64,000 nucleotides of DNA from Tatumella sp. JGM91 (GCF_018257575.1 NZ_JAERJP010000005.1:124001-188000); one strand, 5' to 3'. Counted from the first letter of the stretch, positions 8,929 to 18,680 are shown. Notes: generated by a model not told the origin, from the letters alone. Translations and numbers: made by a program.

Positions 8929-9117
8929 TGTTCTTTTCCTGTCAGTCAGTGGCGTGGAAAACCTACTATAAGTGTCAGCCTGATTCCGGTGGAACAATAT
9001 TTCCGGGCTGAAGTGTGAAATATCTTTTCTGTCAGTACAGAGCCCGGGGGAGGGTGATACACTGCCGGGCAGGCAGCCGGACAATCTGGCAGAAAACCGA
9101 TATTCCGGATCGACACC

Positions 9118-10035
9118 ATGACCCTTGATGATATGCGTATTTTTGTCGCCATTGTAAATACCGGCAGCTTCACCGCAGCGGCAGACCGGCTGATGTTATC
9201 AAAACAGTTTGTCAGCCGGCGGATCGGTGCATTGGAAACCGGTCTGGCCGCGCAGCTACTGGTACGTAATACCCGCAGTTTATCAGTGACTGATGCCGGA
9301 CAGGTATTTTTTCAACATGCCAGCCGTATTCTTGATGAAGTCCGTCAGGCTGAAGATGCGATATCGCTACGCCAGAGTCAGCTGGTGGGAAATTTCAAGA
9401 TCAGTCTGCCACACACCTACGGGTTGCGGCATATTGCCCCTTTGCTTACCCGTTTTCAGCATCAGCATTTGTCAGTCAGTCTGCATATCGAAATTAATGA
9501 CCGGTTTGTCGATCTGATCGGCGAAGGTTTCGATATGGTATTACGGATTGGCGCACTGGCTGATTCCAGCATGATTGCCCGTCAACTGGGGATATTGCCG
9601 ATGGTTATCTGCGGCAGTCCTGACTACCTGCAACAGACGGGTATACCCTTACTTCCCGCCGATCTCAGCCGTCACCGTTGTCTGCGATACGGTACCGCAG
9701 GGCCATCGGGCTGGAACCTGCTGGTTGAGGGGAAGAGCCGTTTCTTTGCGATAAACGGCCCGGTATCAAGTAATAACGGGGAAGTACTCAGAGAGTCTGC
9801 AGAAGCAGGGTTAGGGCTGGTATTATTACCCCGCTTTATTGTTAATGACGCGATTAATGCAGGCAGACTGCTTCCGGTGTTAGCCGATTTTACCCCGCAG
9901 GGGTTATCACTGAACGCCATCTATCCCGGTCATCGTCAGCACAACCCGGTAATCCGTGCATTACTGGCATTTATCAGCCCGCATATTACTGCCAGCCACC
10001 CTTCCGGTGAGCAGAACGGTATTCTCCCGGCCTGA
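9118..10035 (+). CDS. LysR family transcriptional regulator
   Basis: This is a 305-residue LTTR. The N-terminal winged HTH is clear (MTLDDMRIFVAIVNTGSFTAAADRLMLSKQFVSRRIGALE), and the effector-binding domain follows from about residue 90 (GNFKISLPHTYGLRHIAPLL). It belongs to the AaeR/DsdC-like short-effector group with VDLIGEGFDMVLRIG and QLGILPMVICGSPDYL. It is divergent from the GNAT/PPTase pair with about 190 bp between the starts, so those genes are its likely targets. This is inference from position; the effector is unknown. Confidence 0.88.
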   Translation: MTLDDMRIFVAIVNTGSFTAAADRLMLSKQFVSRRIGALETGLAAQLLVRNTRSLSVTDAGQVFFQHASRILDEVRQAEDAISLRQSQLVGNFKISLPHTYGLRHIAPLLTRFQHQHLSVSLHIEINDRFVDLIGEGFDMVLRIGALADSSMIARQLGILPMVICGSPDYLQQTGIPLLPADLSRHRCLRYGTAGPSGWNLLVEGKSRFFAINGPVSSNNGEVLRESAEAGLGLVLLPRFIVNDAINAGRLLPVLADFTPQGLSLNAIYPGHRQHNPVIRALLAFISPHITASHPSGEQNGILPA

Positions 10036-10474
10036 AAGCACAGGCAGCCTGTGGCAGGCAATCTATCTTCTTATAATTCTCTGCTCAACTTATTCAAAAA
10101 TACTGATGATTATTGTCCGGGGAATATTTATTCTGATTTTCACCGATAGTTTATCAATGAATTTATTAACGTGTTGTTTTAGAAAGTAATATGTTTAATT
10201 CCTGTTTGCTGACTGACGAATTGTACTGTTCATGTTAGCCGGCCCGGCAGTTTTTCCAGCCCTTATTGTCACCTGAGGAGGGACAGTGATTATCAATCTG
10301 CTGTGTTGATGTTCAATATGGTTGATGTAACATCAGTGCACCAGAGAACACGGAACGATCCTGAGCCTGCCTTCTCTTTATTTCATGTAAGAAACGTAAT
10401 AATTTCAATACTTATCAATATACTTTCCGCAGCGGAGAGCCGCGGTATAAGCAATTAACCCTGAGGTAATTAAT
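10036..10474. other. Intergenic region with operator-like repeats upstream of the DoxX gene
   Basis: No gene is supported here. Two direct copies of GTTGATGT lie 16 bp apart (10305-10312 and 10321-10328), and the second is part of a perfect 13-bp palindrome TGATGTAACATCA (10323-10335). This arrangement suggests a regulator site controlling the doxX-like gene at 10475. No known regulator motif was recognised. Confidence 0.4.
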
Positions 10475-10888
10475 ATGCAATATCTGTCTTTGGAAAAATA
10501 TCGTGATGCTCTTCTGTTACTGACTCGTATTTTACTGATGCTGTTGTTTGTCATTTTTGGCTGGGAAAAGCTGGCGGGTTTTGAAGCGACTATCGGTTAT
10601 ATGGCATCAGTGGGTGCGCCTTTACCTGCTGTCGCGGCGGTAGTTGCGGTGGTCGTTGAACTGGTTTTTGGTGTTCTGATTATTGCTGGTTATTACACCC
10701 GCCCGCTGGCGATAGTGCTGGCCGTTTATACTGTTGCAACAGGCCTGATGGGGCATCAGTACTGGCATATGACAGGAATGGCGCAGTATGGTGCCATGAT
10801 TAACTTCTATAAAAACATCAGTATTGCCGGTGGTTTCCTGGCACTGGCGCTGACCGGCCCGGGCAGATACTCCATTGACCGTAAATAA
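10475..10888 (+). CDS. DoxX family membrane protein
   Basis: This 137-residue inner-membrane protein of the DoxX/YqjF/YphA group has about four helices. The motif RILLMLLFVIFGWEKLAGFEA is typical for the first helix; PAVAAVVAVVVELVFGVLIIAGYYTR and NFYKNISIAGGFLALALTGPGRYSIDRK mark the later helices and C-terminus. It starts at 10475 behind CTGAGGTAATTAAT. DoxX proteins are linked to redox or thiol stress in some bacteria, but the precise role here is unknown. It is monocistronic and is followed by a terminator. Confidence 0.88.
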   Translation: MQYLSLEKYRDALLLLTRILLMLLFVIFGWEKLAGFEATIGYMASVGAPLPAVAAVVAVVVELVFGVLIIAGYYTRPLAIVLAVYTVATGLMGHQYWHMTGMAQYGAMINFYKNISIAGGFLALALTGPGRYSIDRK

Positions 10889-10907
10889 GCGGGCAGCCTT
10901 CTGAAAT

Positions 10908-10931
10908 GCCGGGGGGAATCCCCGGTTTTTT
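10908..10931 (+). terminator. Terminator of the doxX-like gene
   Basis: CCGGGG, a GGAAT loop and CCCCGG are followed by six T, 20 bases after the stop codon. Confidence 0.85.
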
Positions 10932-11013
10932 ACCGGCAGCCGTAACAGACGATATTGTAGCGGACTTTTCAGGCTGAGCGGTCCGGAGTGTATTGCTGTC
11001 GCCAGTAAAAATA

Positions 11014-11256
11014 TCAGTATTCGTTTACCAGCCACATATCCGACTCATCAAACATCTCTTCCAGCATCCGGTTAAGTTTTTCCCGGTCACTCTTACTGGC
11101 ATCGCTGTTCAGTCCGTTGGTCTGCATCGGTTTTACTCTGACCTCAGCTTCCGGGAAAATACGTTGTACACGGCGGGTAAGTTCTTCCAGGATAATCTCT
11201 CTGGCATTTTCCAGACCGGCGACATTGCGTTTATCGTACACTAATTCTACAAACAT
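11014..11256 (-). CDS. DinI/MsgA-like family protein
   Basis: This 80-residue protein starts MFVELVYDKRNVAGLENARE and ends EEMFDESDMWLVNEY, the pattern of the DinI family (Pfam DinI) and especially of Salmonella MsgA as I recall it. DinI modulates RecA filaments during the SOS response. I chose the start at 11256 by family resemblance; an ATG five codons upstream (11271) abuts the operator. The gene sits behind a LexA-type palindrome, supporting SOS control. The diguanylate cyclase gene lies upstream on the same strand, separated by about 100 bp. Confidence 0.85.
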   Translation of the reverse strand: MFVELVYDKRNVAGLENAREIILEELTRRVQRIFPEAEVRVKPMQTNGLNSDASKSDREKLNRMLEEMFDESDMWLVNEY

Positions 11257-11271
11257 GATGGCGGCACTCAT

Positions 11272-11291
11272 TACTGGTTATATAACCAGTA
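11272..11291 (-). promoter_or_regulatory. LexA-type SOS box
   Basis: TACTGGTTATATAACCAGTA is a perfect 20-bp palindrome matching the LexA consensus (TACTGTATATATATACAGTA) except for CTGG/CCAG in place of CTGT/ACAG. It lies 16 bp upstream of the chosen DinI-like start, and its centre doubles as a TATATA -10 box. Confidence 0.75.
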
Positions 11292-11363
11292 ATTTAGCAG
11301 TTAACCCGCGGGGACGCAGCATTTTTTTGCGATATAACGCATTTTTTGCGTCGTTGTCGGCGA

Positions 11364-12269
11364 TTATCTTTGAATCGTTCCGTTGTCCGCAAATACGATA
11401 CAGTCGCGACCCTCTCGTTTGGCACGGTAAAGGGCTTCATCCGCGTAAATCAGTGCAGAAGTGAAGTTTTCGTTGCGTCCTTTAGATGCCACTCCGGCGC
11501 TGATAGTGATTTTGATATCGTTATTATAATCAATGGACAGCGATTTTTTTACCCTGCTGATAACCTGATTAGCGTCAACGTTATCTTTAATGATCAGGCA
11601 AAACTCTTCCCCCCCCGACCTGGCGACAGAAACGTTTTCGTCTCTGAACTCACTGAGCGCCAGACCGACAGAAATCAGCACTTTGTCACCCATTTTATGG
11701 CCAAAGGAATCATTGATACGTTTGAAATGGTCAATATCAAGGATACATACCGTCGCTGCTTTTTTCTCCAATTCCCTGAGAGTAAAGTTTAACGCTCTTC
11801 GGTTTGGCAGTCCGGTCAGTTCGTCGGTTAAAGACAGGTTAACGGCGGATTTATAGTTAAAGTTTATGAAGGAAATAAACTCGTTAAATGAGGTAATAAT
11901 AAGCAAAATGGCCGGAATAAACACAACAGAGACAATGACCAGTGAACAGCGGGCAGATAATATGTCGAGGCCGGTGAGCAAAATAACCAGCAGGCAGTTA
12001 AATATAATAAATAACCCGGTTCTGAATAACGCTACGTATCTCTCATAAGGCTGGGTCCGCAGAGATTTGGATAAAAACCAGGCAATCATTACCGCCGTGA
12101 TAAAATCAATATAAAAATAGCTTTCGATGTCTGACAGAGCTGTGGTTGCTGCGGCCAGCACGATAATCCCTGCCAGGGTCAGCAGGGTATACGTCAGGAA
12201 AGAGAAATACAGTAACCGGCCCGGCTTTCCTTTGAAATCTATTAAGGTGTCATTATTTTTCATATTCAT
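11364..12269 (-). CDS. Membrane-bound GGDEF diguanylate cyclase
   Basis: The 301-residue protein should make cyclic di-GMP from GTP. The N-terminal half has about five or six hydrophobic segments forming a membrane sensor. The C-terminal GGDEF domain shows LTDELTGLPNRRAL, DIDHFKRINDSFGHKMGDKVL and an intact active site SGGEEF, ending with ADEALYRAKREGRD. The inhibitory RxxD motif, normally five residues before GGEEF, is not present (DENV at that place), so product inhibition may be absent. Start 12269 is behind GGGAGGTAACC; an upstream in-frame ATG at 12293 has no such signal. It lies next to tRNA-Pro. Confidence 0.9.
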   Translation of the reverse strand: MNMKNNDTLIDFKGKPGRLLYFSFLTYTLLTLAGIIVLAAATTALSDIESYFYIDFITAVMIAWFLSKSLRTQPYERYVALFRTGLFIIFNCLLVILLTGLDILSARCSLVIVSVVFIPAILLIITSFNEFISFINFNYKSAVNLSLTDELTGLPNRRALNFTLRELEKKAATVCILDIDHFKRINDSFGHKMGDKVLISVGLALSEFRDENVSVARSGGEEFCLIIKDNVDANQVISRVKKSLSIDYNNDIKITISAGVASKGRNENFTSALIYADEALYRAKREGRDCIVFADNGTIQR

Positions 12270-12507
12270 GGTTACCTCCCGAATCTGCGGCAACGTTAAC
12301 TTACTGGTTAATGGAATAAGTGGTTTTCGGCCTCTGATTCTCTGCTGATGACTTTGCTTGCAGCTGTGATTATCCGCACCAGATGCTGAACGTTACACAC
12401 GGACAGCAGAGCTGCGTATAAGAATGGCGGTAACTGTTTTGATACAGGAAGGAGGGCTCGCGGGCCGCTGAGACACGGCATGGATATTACTACGGAAACA
12501 GACAACA

Positions 12508-12542
12508 AAAAACCCGTAAACTCAGTGAGAATACGGGTTTTT
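12508..12542 (-). terminator. Terminator downstream of tRNA-Pro
   Basis: AAAAACCCGTA pairs with TACGGGTTTTT around an 11-base loop; T runs exist on both strands. Confidence 0.8.
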
Positions 12543-12584
12543 GCGGGGTTTCCATCAGTAACCGGTACTAACAGAATAATGATT

Positions 12585-12661
12585 TGGTCGGCACGAGAGG
12601 ATTTGAACCTCCGACCCCTGACACCCCATGACAGTGCGCTACCAGGCTGCGCTACGTGCCG
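12585..12661 (-). tRNA. proL: tRNA-Pro (anticodon GGG)
   Basis: The reverse strand from 12661 reads CGGCACGTAGCGCAGCCTGG and ends GTGCCGACCA, giving a 77-nt tRNA with encoded CCA. The seven-base acceptor stem CGGCACG/CGTGCCG is perfect, the T arm is GGAGGTTCAAATCCTC, and the anticodon loop ATGGGGT gives GGG. The same tRNA (proL) sits next to yejM in E. coli, which supports the identity. Confidence 0.97.
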
Positions 12662-12736
12662 ATACTGTTGCCACCACATAGTACGGATAATTTTGCAGAT
12701 TGCAATATCCGGTTATGCTAACTGACTCATTAATAA

Positions 12737-14491
12737 TCAGTTTGCGATAAAGCGCTTTTCTTCTGTCAGCACCTGTAATAACAGTCCCAGTTCAGGGCGC
12801 TGATTTTTCAGTTCGTTGCCTGCTGTGTCATAAGTGGTGTAATTACTTTGATTATCCAGTACCAGCGTTGATGCCGGGGTGGTAATAATCAGCCGGTTAC
12901 TGTCATCACTGCCGGTCACCCACTGATGCTGCTGCTGTGGACTGAAAAGATCCTCACCCTGAGAATAGTCTTCCGGCGAGGTGGTTACATGCAGTAATCT
13001 TTGCATCAGGGTTGTCATGACGTCCTGATGGTCGGTCAGATTAGTGACTGACTGTGCGGGTGTCGATGGCCAGTGGACCACCAGGGGGACCTGCAGCAAC
13101 TGACGATCCTGGTTATTGTTACTGTCGGTCAGGGACATACCGTGGCGTGCAGTAATAATAACTACGGTATTATCCAGTTCTCCGCTTTTTTTCAGCTGGG
13201 AGAGTATCTCTCCAATCTGCTGGTCGGTGGCTTTAGCCGAATTCAGGTAATTTTTCTGACGCGCATTATCACTATTGCCGTCATTATTGATGCCATCCAG
13301 CGACACCCAGGAGAACCAGGGGGTGGCAGAATGTTGTTGTTTCTGTAGCCAGTCCTGCCATTGTGAAACGGTCTGCTGGTCTGTCTGTGGCCTGGCCGCC
13401 GGCAATGAGTAATCTGCCAGTAATGCCTGGCGATAGAGTGACTGGCTGAAACCATCAGAAGAAAACAGACCAAACTGATAACCGCGGCTGTTCAGTGCAC
13501 TGAGCAACGCTGACGGCGTGCGGGTTGCCAGAATACCATTCATATAGCTGGAGGAGATACCGTAAAACAGGCCAAACAGTCCGTTTTCATCGGTGGTGCC
13601 GGAGCTGAAATGGTTGGTGAAACGCACATTCTGGCTGGCAAATTCATTCAGTACAGGGAAGTCACTGGCTACCGTCGTTTCATTAATAGCATTGACGGTA
13701 ATCAATAACAGATTATGGTGAGTGCTGCTCTGCCGGAAACTGATATCACTTAACGGATAAGCAACCGAGACGGCATCCGGGTCACCCTGCTGTATCAGAC
13801 GGCGCTGATATTCCTGCGGGTCAAGTAAACCATGTTTTTCCAGAAAGCGGCGTGCAGTCATCGGATAGGATAACGGCAGGTTTGCCCGCTGCATGGTGAT
13901 GGGACGGTAAAAATTGGCATCCGCCCAGATATACATCAGGTGGCTGGAAAAGAAGGCGACAATAAACAGTATCGCCAGCGGTTTACCGAAATTACGCCGG
14001 TTCAGGCTGCGTAATTTCTGCCAGCTCCAGGTGGCGAAAAGAATCTCCACCAGAAAGATCAGCGGTACGGCAATAAACATTAACTGCCAGTCGCGGGTCA
14101 TTTCACTCTGCTGGGGATTGACGACCAGATCCCAGACCACGGGATTCAGATGAAGATGAAAACGATTGAAGACTTCACTATCGACTAGCAGTAACGTCAG
14201 CCCGCTGGTCGCCAGTATTGCCGACAGTGCCCGCAGCAGCCGCTGCGACATCACGACAAACGTCAGCGGAAATATCACCAGTAAATAGGCGGCAAATACC
14301 AGAAAACTGAAATGCCCGATCCAGCTACAGTAAGCATAAATTCTGCCCGCCAGCGAGGCCGGCCAGTCGGTGACCAGCAGATAACGGCTACCGAGAATGA
14401 GTGCAAAAAAGATATTAAACAGGGCAAACCAGTGGCCCCAGCTAATCATCTGAGAGACTTTTTCCCTGTAGCGCTGCTGGTTGTTTACCAT
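12737..14491 (-). CDS. yejM: LPS homeostasis regulator YejM (PbgA/LapC)
   Basis: YejM is an essential inner-membrane protein that senses periplasmic LPS and controls LpxC proteolysis through LapB. The 584-residue length matches E. coli (586), as does the start MVNNQQRYREKVSQMISWGHWFALFNI. Five N-terminal membrane helices are followed by a conserved linker (WADANFYRPITMQRANLPLSYPMTARRFLEKHG) and a periplasmic alkaline-phosphatase-like domain lacking sulfatase catalysis. The sequence ends QVLTEEKRFIAN, like E. coli. It lies 18 bp after yejL, so the two form an operon. Confidence 0.97.
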   Translation of the reverse strand: MVNNQQRYREKVSQMISWGHWFALFNIFFALILGSRYLLVTDWPASLAGRIYAYCSWIGHFSFLVFAAYLLVIFPLTFVVMSQRLLRALSAILATSGLTLLLVDSEVFNRFHLHLNPVVWDLVVNPQQSEMTRDWQLMFIAVPLIFLVEILFATWSWQKLRSLNRRNFGKPLAILFIVAFFSSHLMYIWADANFYRPITMQRANLPLSYPMTARRFLEKHGLLDPQEYQRRLIQQGDPDAVSVAYPLSDISFRQSSTHHNLLLITVNAINETTVASDFPVLNEFASQNVRFTNHFSSGTTDENGLFGLFYGISSSYMNGILATRTPSALLSALNSRGYQFGLFSSDGFSQSLYRQALLADYSLPAARPQTDQQTVSQWQDWLQKQQHSATPWFSWVSLDGINNDGNSDNARQKNYLNSAKATDQQIGEILSQLKKSGELDNTVVIITARHGMSLTDSNNNQDRQLLQVPLVVHWPSTPAQSVTNLTDHQDVMTTLMQRLLHVTTSPEDYSQGEDLFSPQQQHQWVTGSDDSNRLIITTPASTLVLDNQSNYTTYDTAGNELKNQRPELGLLLQVLTEEKRFIAN

Positions 14492-14509
14492 ATTGATCGG
14501 GTCATATCT

Positions 14510-14737
14510 TTAGTGTGCATGATCTTCGCGTACCGAAGCCTGCAGGGCTTCCGCGAAGGTACGGGCGATCGAGCGGCGTTGTGCCGGTGCAACGCTGGAG
14601 TTAATCAGATTCGTCACCATATTGCCTAACACCATCAGGGAAAGGTCGGTCGGGGCCTGATCTTTTTCCAGCACTTCTGCCAGTTGGGCGAGGAGTTGTT
14701 CCACGCGATCGTCACTATATCGGGATGATTGAGGCAT
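14510..14737 (-). CDS. yejL: Conserved protein YejL
   Basis: This 75-residue protein of the UPF0352 family has unknown function. The sequence [25 protein letters not shown], followed by [21 protein letters not shown], is nearly the E. coli protein. It is the first gene of the yejL-yejM operon and is divergent from yejK. Confidence 0.95.
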   Translation of the reverse strand: MPQSSRYSDDRVEQLLAQLAEVLEKDQAPTDLSLMVLGNMVTNLINSSVAPAQRRSIARTFAEALQASVREDHAH

Positions 14738-14991
14738 AATATCAGTTTGCTAAGTCGTAAAAGGCGGACATTCTACTGCAAACGCCACTTTTTTTCTGCA
14801 ATTTTATTGTCTGTTTAACTTAATAATCCGCGCATTTTTGTTAAATACTGTTGTAGCGTATTGTGGCCCGGTTTTCACGATTTTCCTGCACCATCGTTTT
14901 CTGGTCACCCTGCAGCTTAAATGCGGATTAGCATTGAAAGACGGGCAGGGCAATGGTTGAATACGCACCTGATTGAGAAGGAGAGTCTACC

Positions 14992-16002
14992 ATGAGTCTG
15001 GATATTGACCAGATTGTCGTCCATCAGTTGATTAAACGTGGTGAAGATCAACTGGAGCTGGTGTTACGCGATTCATTACTGACAGCCAGCGAAGCCGTTG
15101 CTGATATGCTGGAAGAGCTACATCGTGTCTACAGTGCTAAAAATAAAGCCTATGGTCTGTTTAATGAAGACAGTGAACTTGCTGACACATTACGTGAATG
15201 CCGTAAGGGTTCTCAGGATTTTTTAGCCTTCAGCCGTGCGGCCACCGGACGTTTACGTGATGAACTGGCGAAATATCCTTTTGCCGATGGCGGTGTAGTG
15301 TTGTTTGCCCGTTACCGTTACCTGGCGACAGAATATCTTCTGATTTCAGTACTTAACAGCCAGAGCAGTATGCGGATTAACGAAACACTGGATATCAGTA
15401 CCACCCACTATCTTGACATTAACCATGCGGATATTGTGGCAAGGATCGACCTGACCGAATGGGAAACCCGGCCTGAATCATTACGCTACCTGACCTTTTT
15501 ACGGGGGCGTGTTGGCCGTAAAGTCTCTGATTTCTTTATGGATTTCCTCGGGGCCAGTGTCGGGCTGGACACCAAAGCACAGAACCGCAGACTGTTGCAG
15601 GCAGTGGACGATTATTGTGAAGACGCCAGCCTGGGAAAACAGCAACGACAGGAATACCGTCAGCAGGTTTACAGCTACTGTAACCAGCAGCTGCAAGCCG
15701 GGGAAGAAATTACAGTTCAGGAACTGTCTGGCGAACTGCCAGCGATGGGCGATAAAAGTTTTGAAACCTTTACCCGCGAGCAGGAGTATTCGCTGGAAGA
15801 GAGTTTCCCTGCCGATCGCAGTACCCTGCGGCAGTTAACTAAATTTTCCGGCAGTGGCGGCGGCCTGACACTCAGCTTTGATGCGATGTTACTGGGTGAG
15901 CGTATTTTCTGGGATCCGGCAACGGATACGCTGACCATCAAAGGAACGCCACCGAATTTGCGTGATCAGCTGCAACGCCGTACCGGAGAAAACAATAAAT
16001 AA
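14992..16002 (+). CDS. yejK: Nucleoid-associated protein YejK (NdpA)
   Basis: YejK is a 336-residue nucleoid-associated protein that binds DNA and modulates topoisomerases. It starts [27 protein letters not shown], the diagnostic NA37 family N-terminus, behind AAGGAGAG. Later family segments include [28 protein letters not shown] and [24 protein letters not shown]. It is divergent from yejL and converges with rplY, the same arrangement as in E. coli. Confidence 0.96.
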   Translation: MSLDIDQIVVHQLIKRGEDQLELVLRDSLLTASEAVADMLEELHRVYSAKNKAYGLFNEDSELADTLRECRKGSQDFLAFSRAATGRLRDELAKYPFADGGVVLFARYRYLATEYLLISVLNSQSSMRINETLDISTTHYLDINHADIVARIDLTEWETRPESLRYLTFLRGRVGRKVSDFFMDFLGASVGLDTKAQNRRLLQAVDDYCEDASLGKQQRQEYRQQVYSYCNQQLQAGEEITVQELSGELPAMGDKSFETFTREQEYSLEESFPADRSTLRQLTKFSGSGGGLTLSFDAMLLGERIFWDPATDTLTIKGTPPNLRDQLQRRTGENNK

Positions 16003-16391
16003 CTGTCTAAAAACGCGCGATTACGCGTCATATTTGTCAGTTAACCGTCAGAAAGAAGCCGTAACCTGCCGTGTTGCGGTCTCTTTTTCCCGCACTCTGT
16101 CTTCTGCCCTCTGTGGCAGCTTTCCGCTGACCCCGGAATCAGGCTGGCGGGTTGATGGTAAGTTGCGGAACAACGTTTGCGGTCAGCAACGGTGGGGCAG
16201 GGGCTCAGACCCCGGAGAATACTGGCTGAGCAAACGGAGACACGGCTGCGTCGCCTGACTTAGCAGCATAAAAAAATCCGCAACCTTGTAAAAGATTGCG
16301 GATTTTTATACAACCGCCTGATCGTTTAACCGTTAATGTCAGCTCTGACAGATCGGTATTACCCGGCGTTTTTTACTGACTGATCGGGCAA
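16003..16391. other. yejK-rplY convergent intergenic region, partly unexplained
   Basis: Apart from the rplY terminator I cannot assign this 389-base stretch. It contains a GGGG/CCCC hairpin (16200-16213 region) nested inside GCTCAG/CTGAGC, so a structured RNA is possible. An open frame that overlaps the end of yejK and runs to 16258 has no recognisable protein and is not called. Confidence 0.35.
16271..16307 (-). terminator. Bidirectional terminator of rplY
   Basis: AAAAATCCGCAA pairs with TTGCGGATTTTT around a 12-base loop. T runs on both strands suit convergent rplY and yejK transcripts. Confidence 0.85.
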
Positions 16392-16679
16392 TTACGCGCG
16401 AACGAAGTCGATGTGTTGCAGTTTTGGCTTGAACGGGTGACGCTGAACAGCCTGAACTTTAACTTTAGTTTCTTTACCGGCAACAACCAGGGTCAGAACT
16501 TCAGAATAGAACTCAGGGTTGGTCTGCATGTTGATAACAACATCATGGTCCAGTTCGATAGCGACAGCTGCTTCGTTTCCGCCATAGATGATAGCCGGAA
16601 ATTTGTTAGCTGTACGACGCAGGCGGCGGCTCGCACCCTTACCCTGCTCTTTACGTTCTTCTGCGTTGATAGTGAACAT
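16392..16679 (-). CDS. rplY: 50S ribosomal protein L25
   Basis: L25 binds 5S rRNA in the large ribosomal subunit. The 95-residue short form is typical of gammaproteobacteria, without the CTC C-terminal domain. It starts [21 protein letters not shown], and [11 protein letters not shown] and [18 protein letters not shown] are family signatures. Confidence 0.98.
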   Translation of the reverse strand: MFTINAEERKEQGKGASRRLRRTANKFPAIIYGGNEAAVAIELDHDVVINMQTNPEFYSEVLTLVVAGKETKVKVQAVQRHPFKPKLQHIDFVRA

Positions 16680-16820
16680 CTTAATTTCTCTTTGTAATTC
16701 TGCTACAGGCGACCCAGCAACAGAAGGTTATCTTGAATGTACTTTTACCGAATGTAAAAGTGCGCGGCATTATAGCCGCTTCCCCTGTGGCGGGCAAATA
16801 AATTCAGCGGTTTCCCGCCA

Positions 16821-18575
16821 TCAGCGTAACTGATTCGCTTTACGGTAGCGCCCCTGATAATCAAATACTTTATGACGGATTTGCCAGAAATGACCTTTTT
16901 TACGGGCAACAATAAAATCAGGATAACGGAAAGCATCGCTCAGGGCAGGCAAATCAACCGCATGTTGCCAGCTTAGGGGAGTGCCGGGGGCTTTATGGTG
17001 GTGGCGTATAAACAGTAATTCGAAAATATGTCGCTGTGCGGCGGTGTGCAAACGGAACAGTTCGCTGACTTCGCTGCCATCTTCATCATAGTAAATAACC
17101 TTTAGCCATTCACCCCGGCTGTCCTGCCCTGTATGTAATGTCATTCCCGCACAACGCAGGACCATGGCATCTTTGAGCCTGAGTGCCGCTTTCAGCATAT
17201 CGTCGGGGTCAGCCAGAATACCCTGGCACTGATGACATACCCGGGCCGCAATATCATTCTCTGCATTACACCGGGGGCAGGATTTGAAGCGGAAGCGAAA
17301 ATCACACTGCTGGCGTGGCTGATCAGGGGCTTCAATAATCCCCTGACAGCGCCGGCCAAAATGTTCGGTAATCGTGCCATCGGAGGTTGTTTTTCCCCAG
17401 AAAGTATTGGCAAAACCGCAGGCAGGGCAGAACACCTGCACTGGCTGGTTATCAGCGGAGCCTTTCGGACTGCCAATTTCAGGGCTGAACAGGTCATGAG
17501 GATTACCGGCATAATCGAGGATCAGACAATCTTTTTTGTTTTGTGACAGGCGCAGGCCACGCCCGACAATTTGCTGATACAGACTGACAGATTCTGTCGG
17601 GCGCAGTATCGCAATGACATCGACATGGGGGGCATCGAATCCGGTGGTCAGTACCGAAACATTGACCAGATATTTGATCTGTTGTTGCTTAAATGCCTGT
17701 AATGTTTTATCGCGCTCTTTTGCCGGGGTATCTCCACTGATCAGGGCACTCTGTTCCGGCAATAAACCGAGGATCTCTTTGGCATGCATCACTGTTGAAG
17801 CAAAAATCATCACCCCCAGCCGCTCTTCCGACAGTTCGATAATCTGGCGGATAATGGCCGGCGTCACCCGGCGTTGCTGTTGCAGCTGTTTATCCATCTC
17901 TCGTTGACTGAACAGCCCCTGATTAGCGGCATATAAAGCCGAGAAATCATAGTGCACCACCGGCATATCCAGCCGCTGTGGTTCAACCAGATAACCATTT
18001 TTGATCATGTATCGCAGGGGCAGTTCGTAGATACACTCATAGAACATAGCCTGTGCATCACCGCGAACCATCCCGTGGTAATGAAGGTGATAGATCCAGC
18101 CTTTCCCCAGCCGGAAAGGGGTGGCTGTCAGTCCCAGTAGCTTCAGATCCGGACGCCGCTGCCGCAAAAAGCTAAAGATAGTCTGATACTGACTGTCTGT
18201 ATCATCGGCGATCCGGTGGCATTCATCGACAATCACCAGAGAAAATTCAGCATCAAAGGCATCAAGGTTGCGGGCAACGGATTGCACACTGCCGAAAACT
18301 ACTTTCTGCCGGCTCTTTTTTTGCTGCAGGCCGGCAGAAAAAATATCGGCCGTCAGGCCGAGCGCCTGATATTTTGCATGGTTTTGCGCCACCAGTTCTT
18401 TAACATGAGCCAGCACCAGTACCCGTCCGCGGGCTTTACGGGCCAGTTCGGCAATCACCAGGCTTTTCCCCGCGCCGGTAGGCAGTACGATCACCGCAGG
18501 TTGCGAATGGTGGCGAAAATAGCGGATAGCTGCATCAACCGCTTCCTGCTGATAAGGGCGCAGAGTAAAAGACAT
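16821..18575 (-). CDS. radD: SF2 helicase RadD (YejH), DNA repair
   Basis: RadD is a RecQ/SF2-like ATPase that acts with RecA in double-strand break and crosslink repair. The chosen start [13 protein letters not shown] (18575, 584 residues) aligns with E. coli [13 protein letters not shown] and GTG codons two and three codons upstream are alternatives. Motif I is PTGAGKSLV, motif II DECH, motif [11 protein letters not shown] and motif [11 protein letters not shown]. The C-terminal zinc-binding cysteines appear in [15 protein letters not shown] and [18 protein letters not shown]. It is divergent from rsuA, as in E. coli. Confidence 0.95.
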   Translation of the reverse strand: MSFTLRPYQQEAVDAAIRYFRHHSQPAVIVLPTGAGKSLVIAELARKARGRVLVLAHVKELVAQNHAKYQALGLTADIFSAGLQQKKSRQKVVFGSVQSVARNLDAFDAEFSLVIVDECHRIADDTDSQYQTIFSFLRQRRPDLKLLGLTATPFRLGKGWIYHLHYHGMVRGDAQAMFYECIYELPLRYMIKNGYLVEPQRLDMPVVHYDFSALYAANQGLFSQREMDKQLQQQRRVTPAIIRQIIELSEERLGVMIFASTVMHAKEILGLLPEQSALISGDTPAKERDKTLQAFKQQQIKYLVNVSVLTTGFDAPHVDVIAILRPTESVSLYQQIVGRGLRLSQNKKDCLILDYAGNPHDLFSPEIGSPKGSADNQPVQVFCPACGFANTFWGKTTSDGTITEHFGRRCQGIIEAPDQPRQQCDFRFRFKSCPRCNAENDIAARVCHQCQGILADPDDMLKAALRLKDAMVLRCAGMTLHTGQDSRGEWLKVIYYDEDGSEVSELFRLHTAAQRHIFELLFIRHHHKAPGTPLSWQHAVDLPALSDAFRYPDFIVARKKGHFWQIRHKVFDYQGRYRKANQLR

Positions 18576-18606
18576 AAACATCACTTTTTAAAAGGAGTAT
18601 ACAATC

Positions 18607-18680
18607 GACGATATATCGTCACTGACAGCCAGCTCAGGTTCACGTTATACTGGAAGACTGAACATGACGATAAGCGTCAT
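18607..18680. promoter_or_regulatory. Paired inverted repeats between radD and rsuA
   Basis: GACGATATATCGTC (18607-18620) is a perfect 14-bp palindrome. ATGACG-ATAAG-CGTCAT (18664-18680) is a second inverted repeat with the same GACG/CGTC half-sites. The pair lies in the divergent promoter region and could be two sites for one dimeric regulator; I do not recognise the motif. Confidence 0.4.

Noticed and set aside
12585..12661. tRNA-Pro as an integration site of a genomic island
   Set aside because: No integrase, no repeated tRNA 3' end and no phage genes are seen nearby; the diguanylate cyclase and DinI-like gene alone do not make an island.
12308..12679. Minus-strand open frame of 123 codons over the tRNA
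   Set aside because: It runs through tRNA-Pro and its terminator, so it cannot be a normal gene.
15962..16258. Possible 98-residue protein after yejK
   Set aside because: It overlaps the yejK end, has no clear ribosome binding site and no recognisable sequence.
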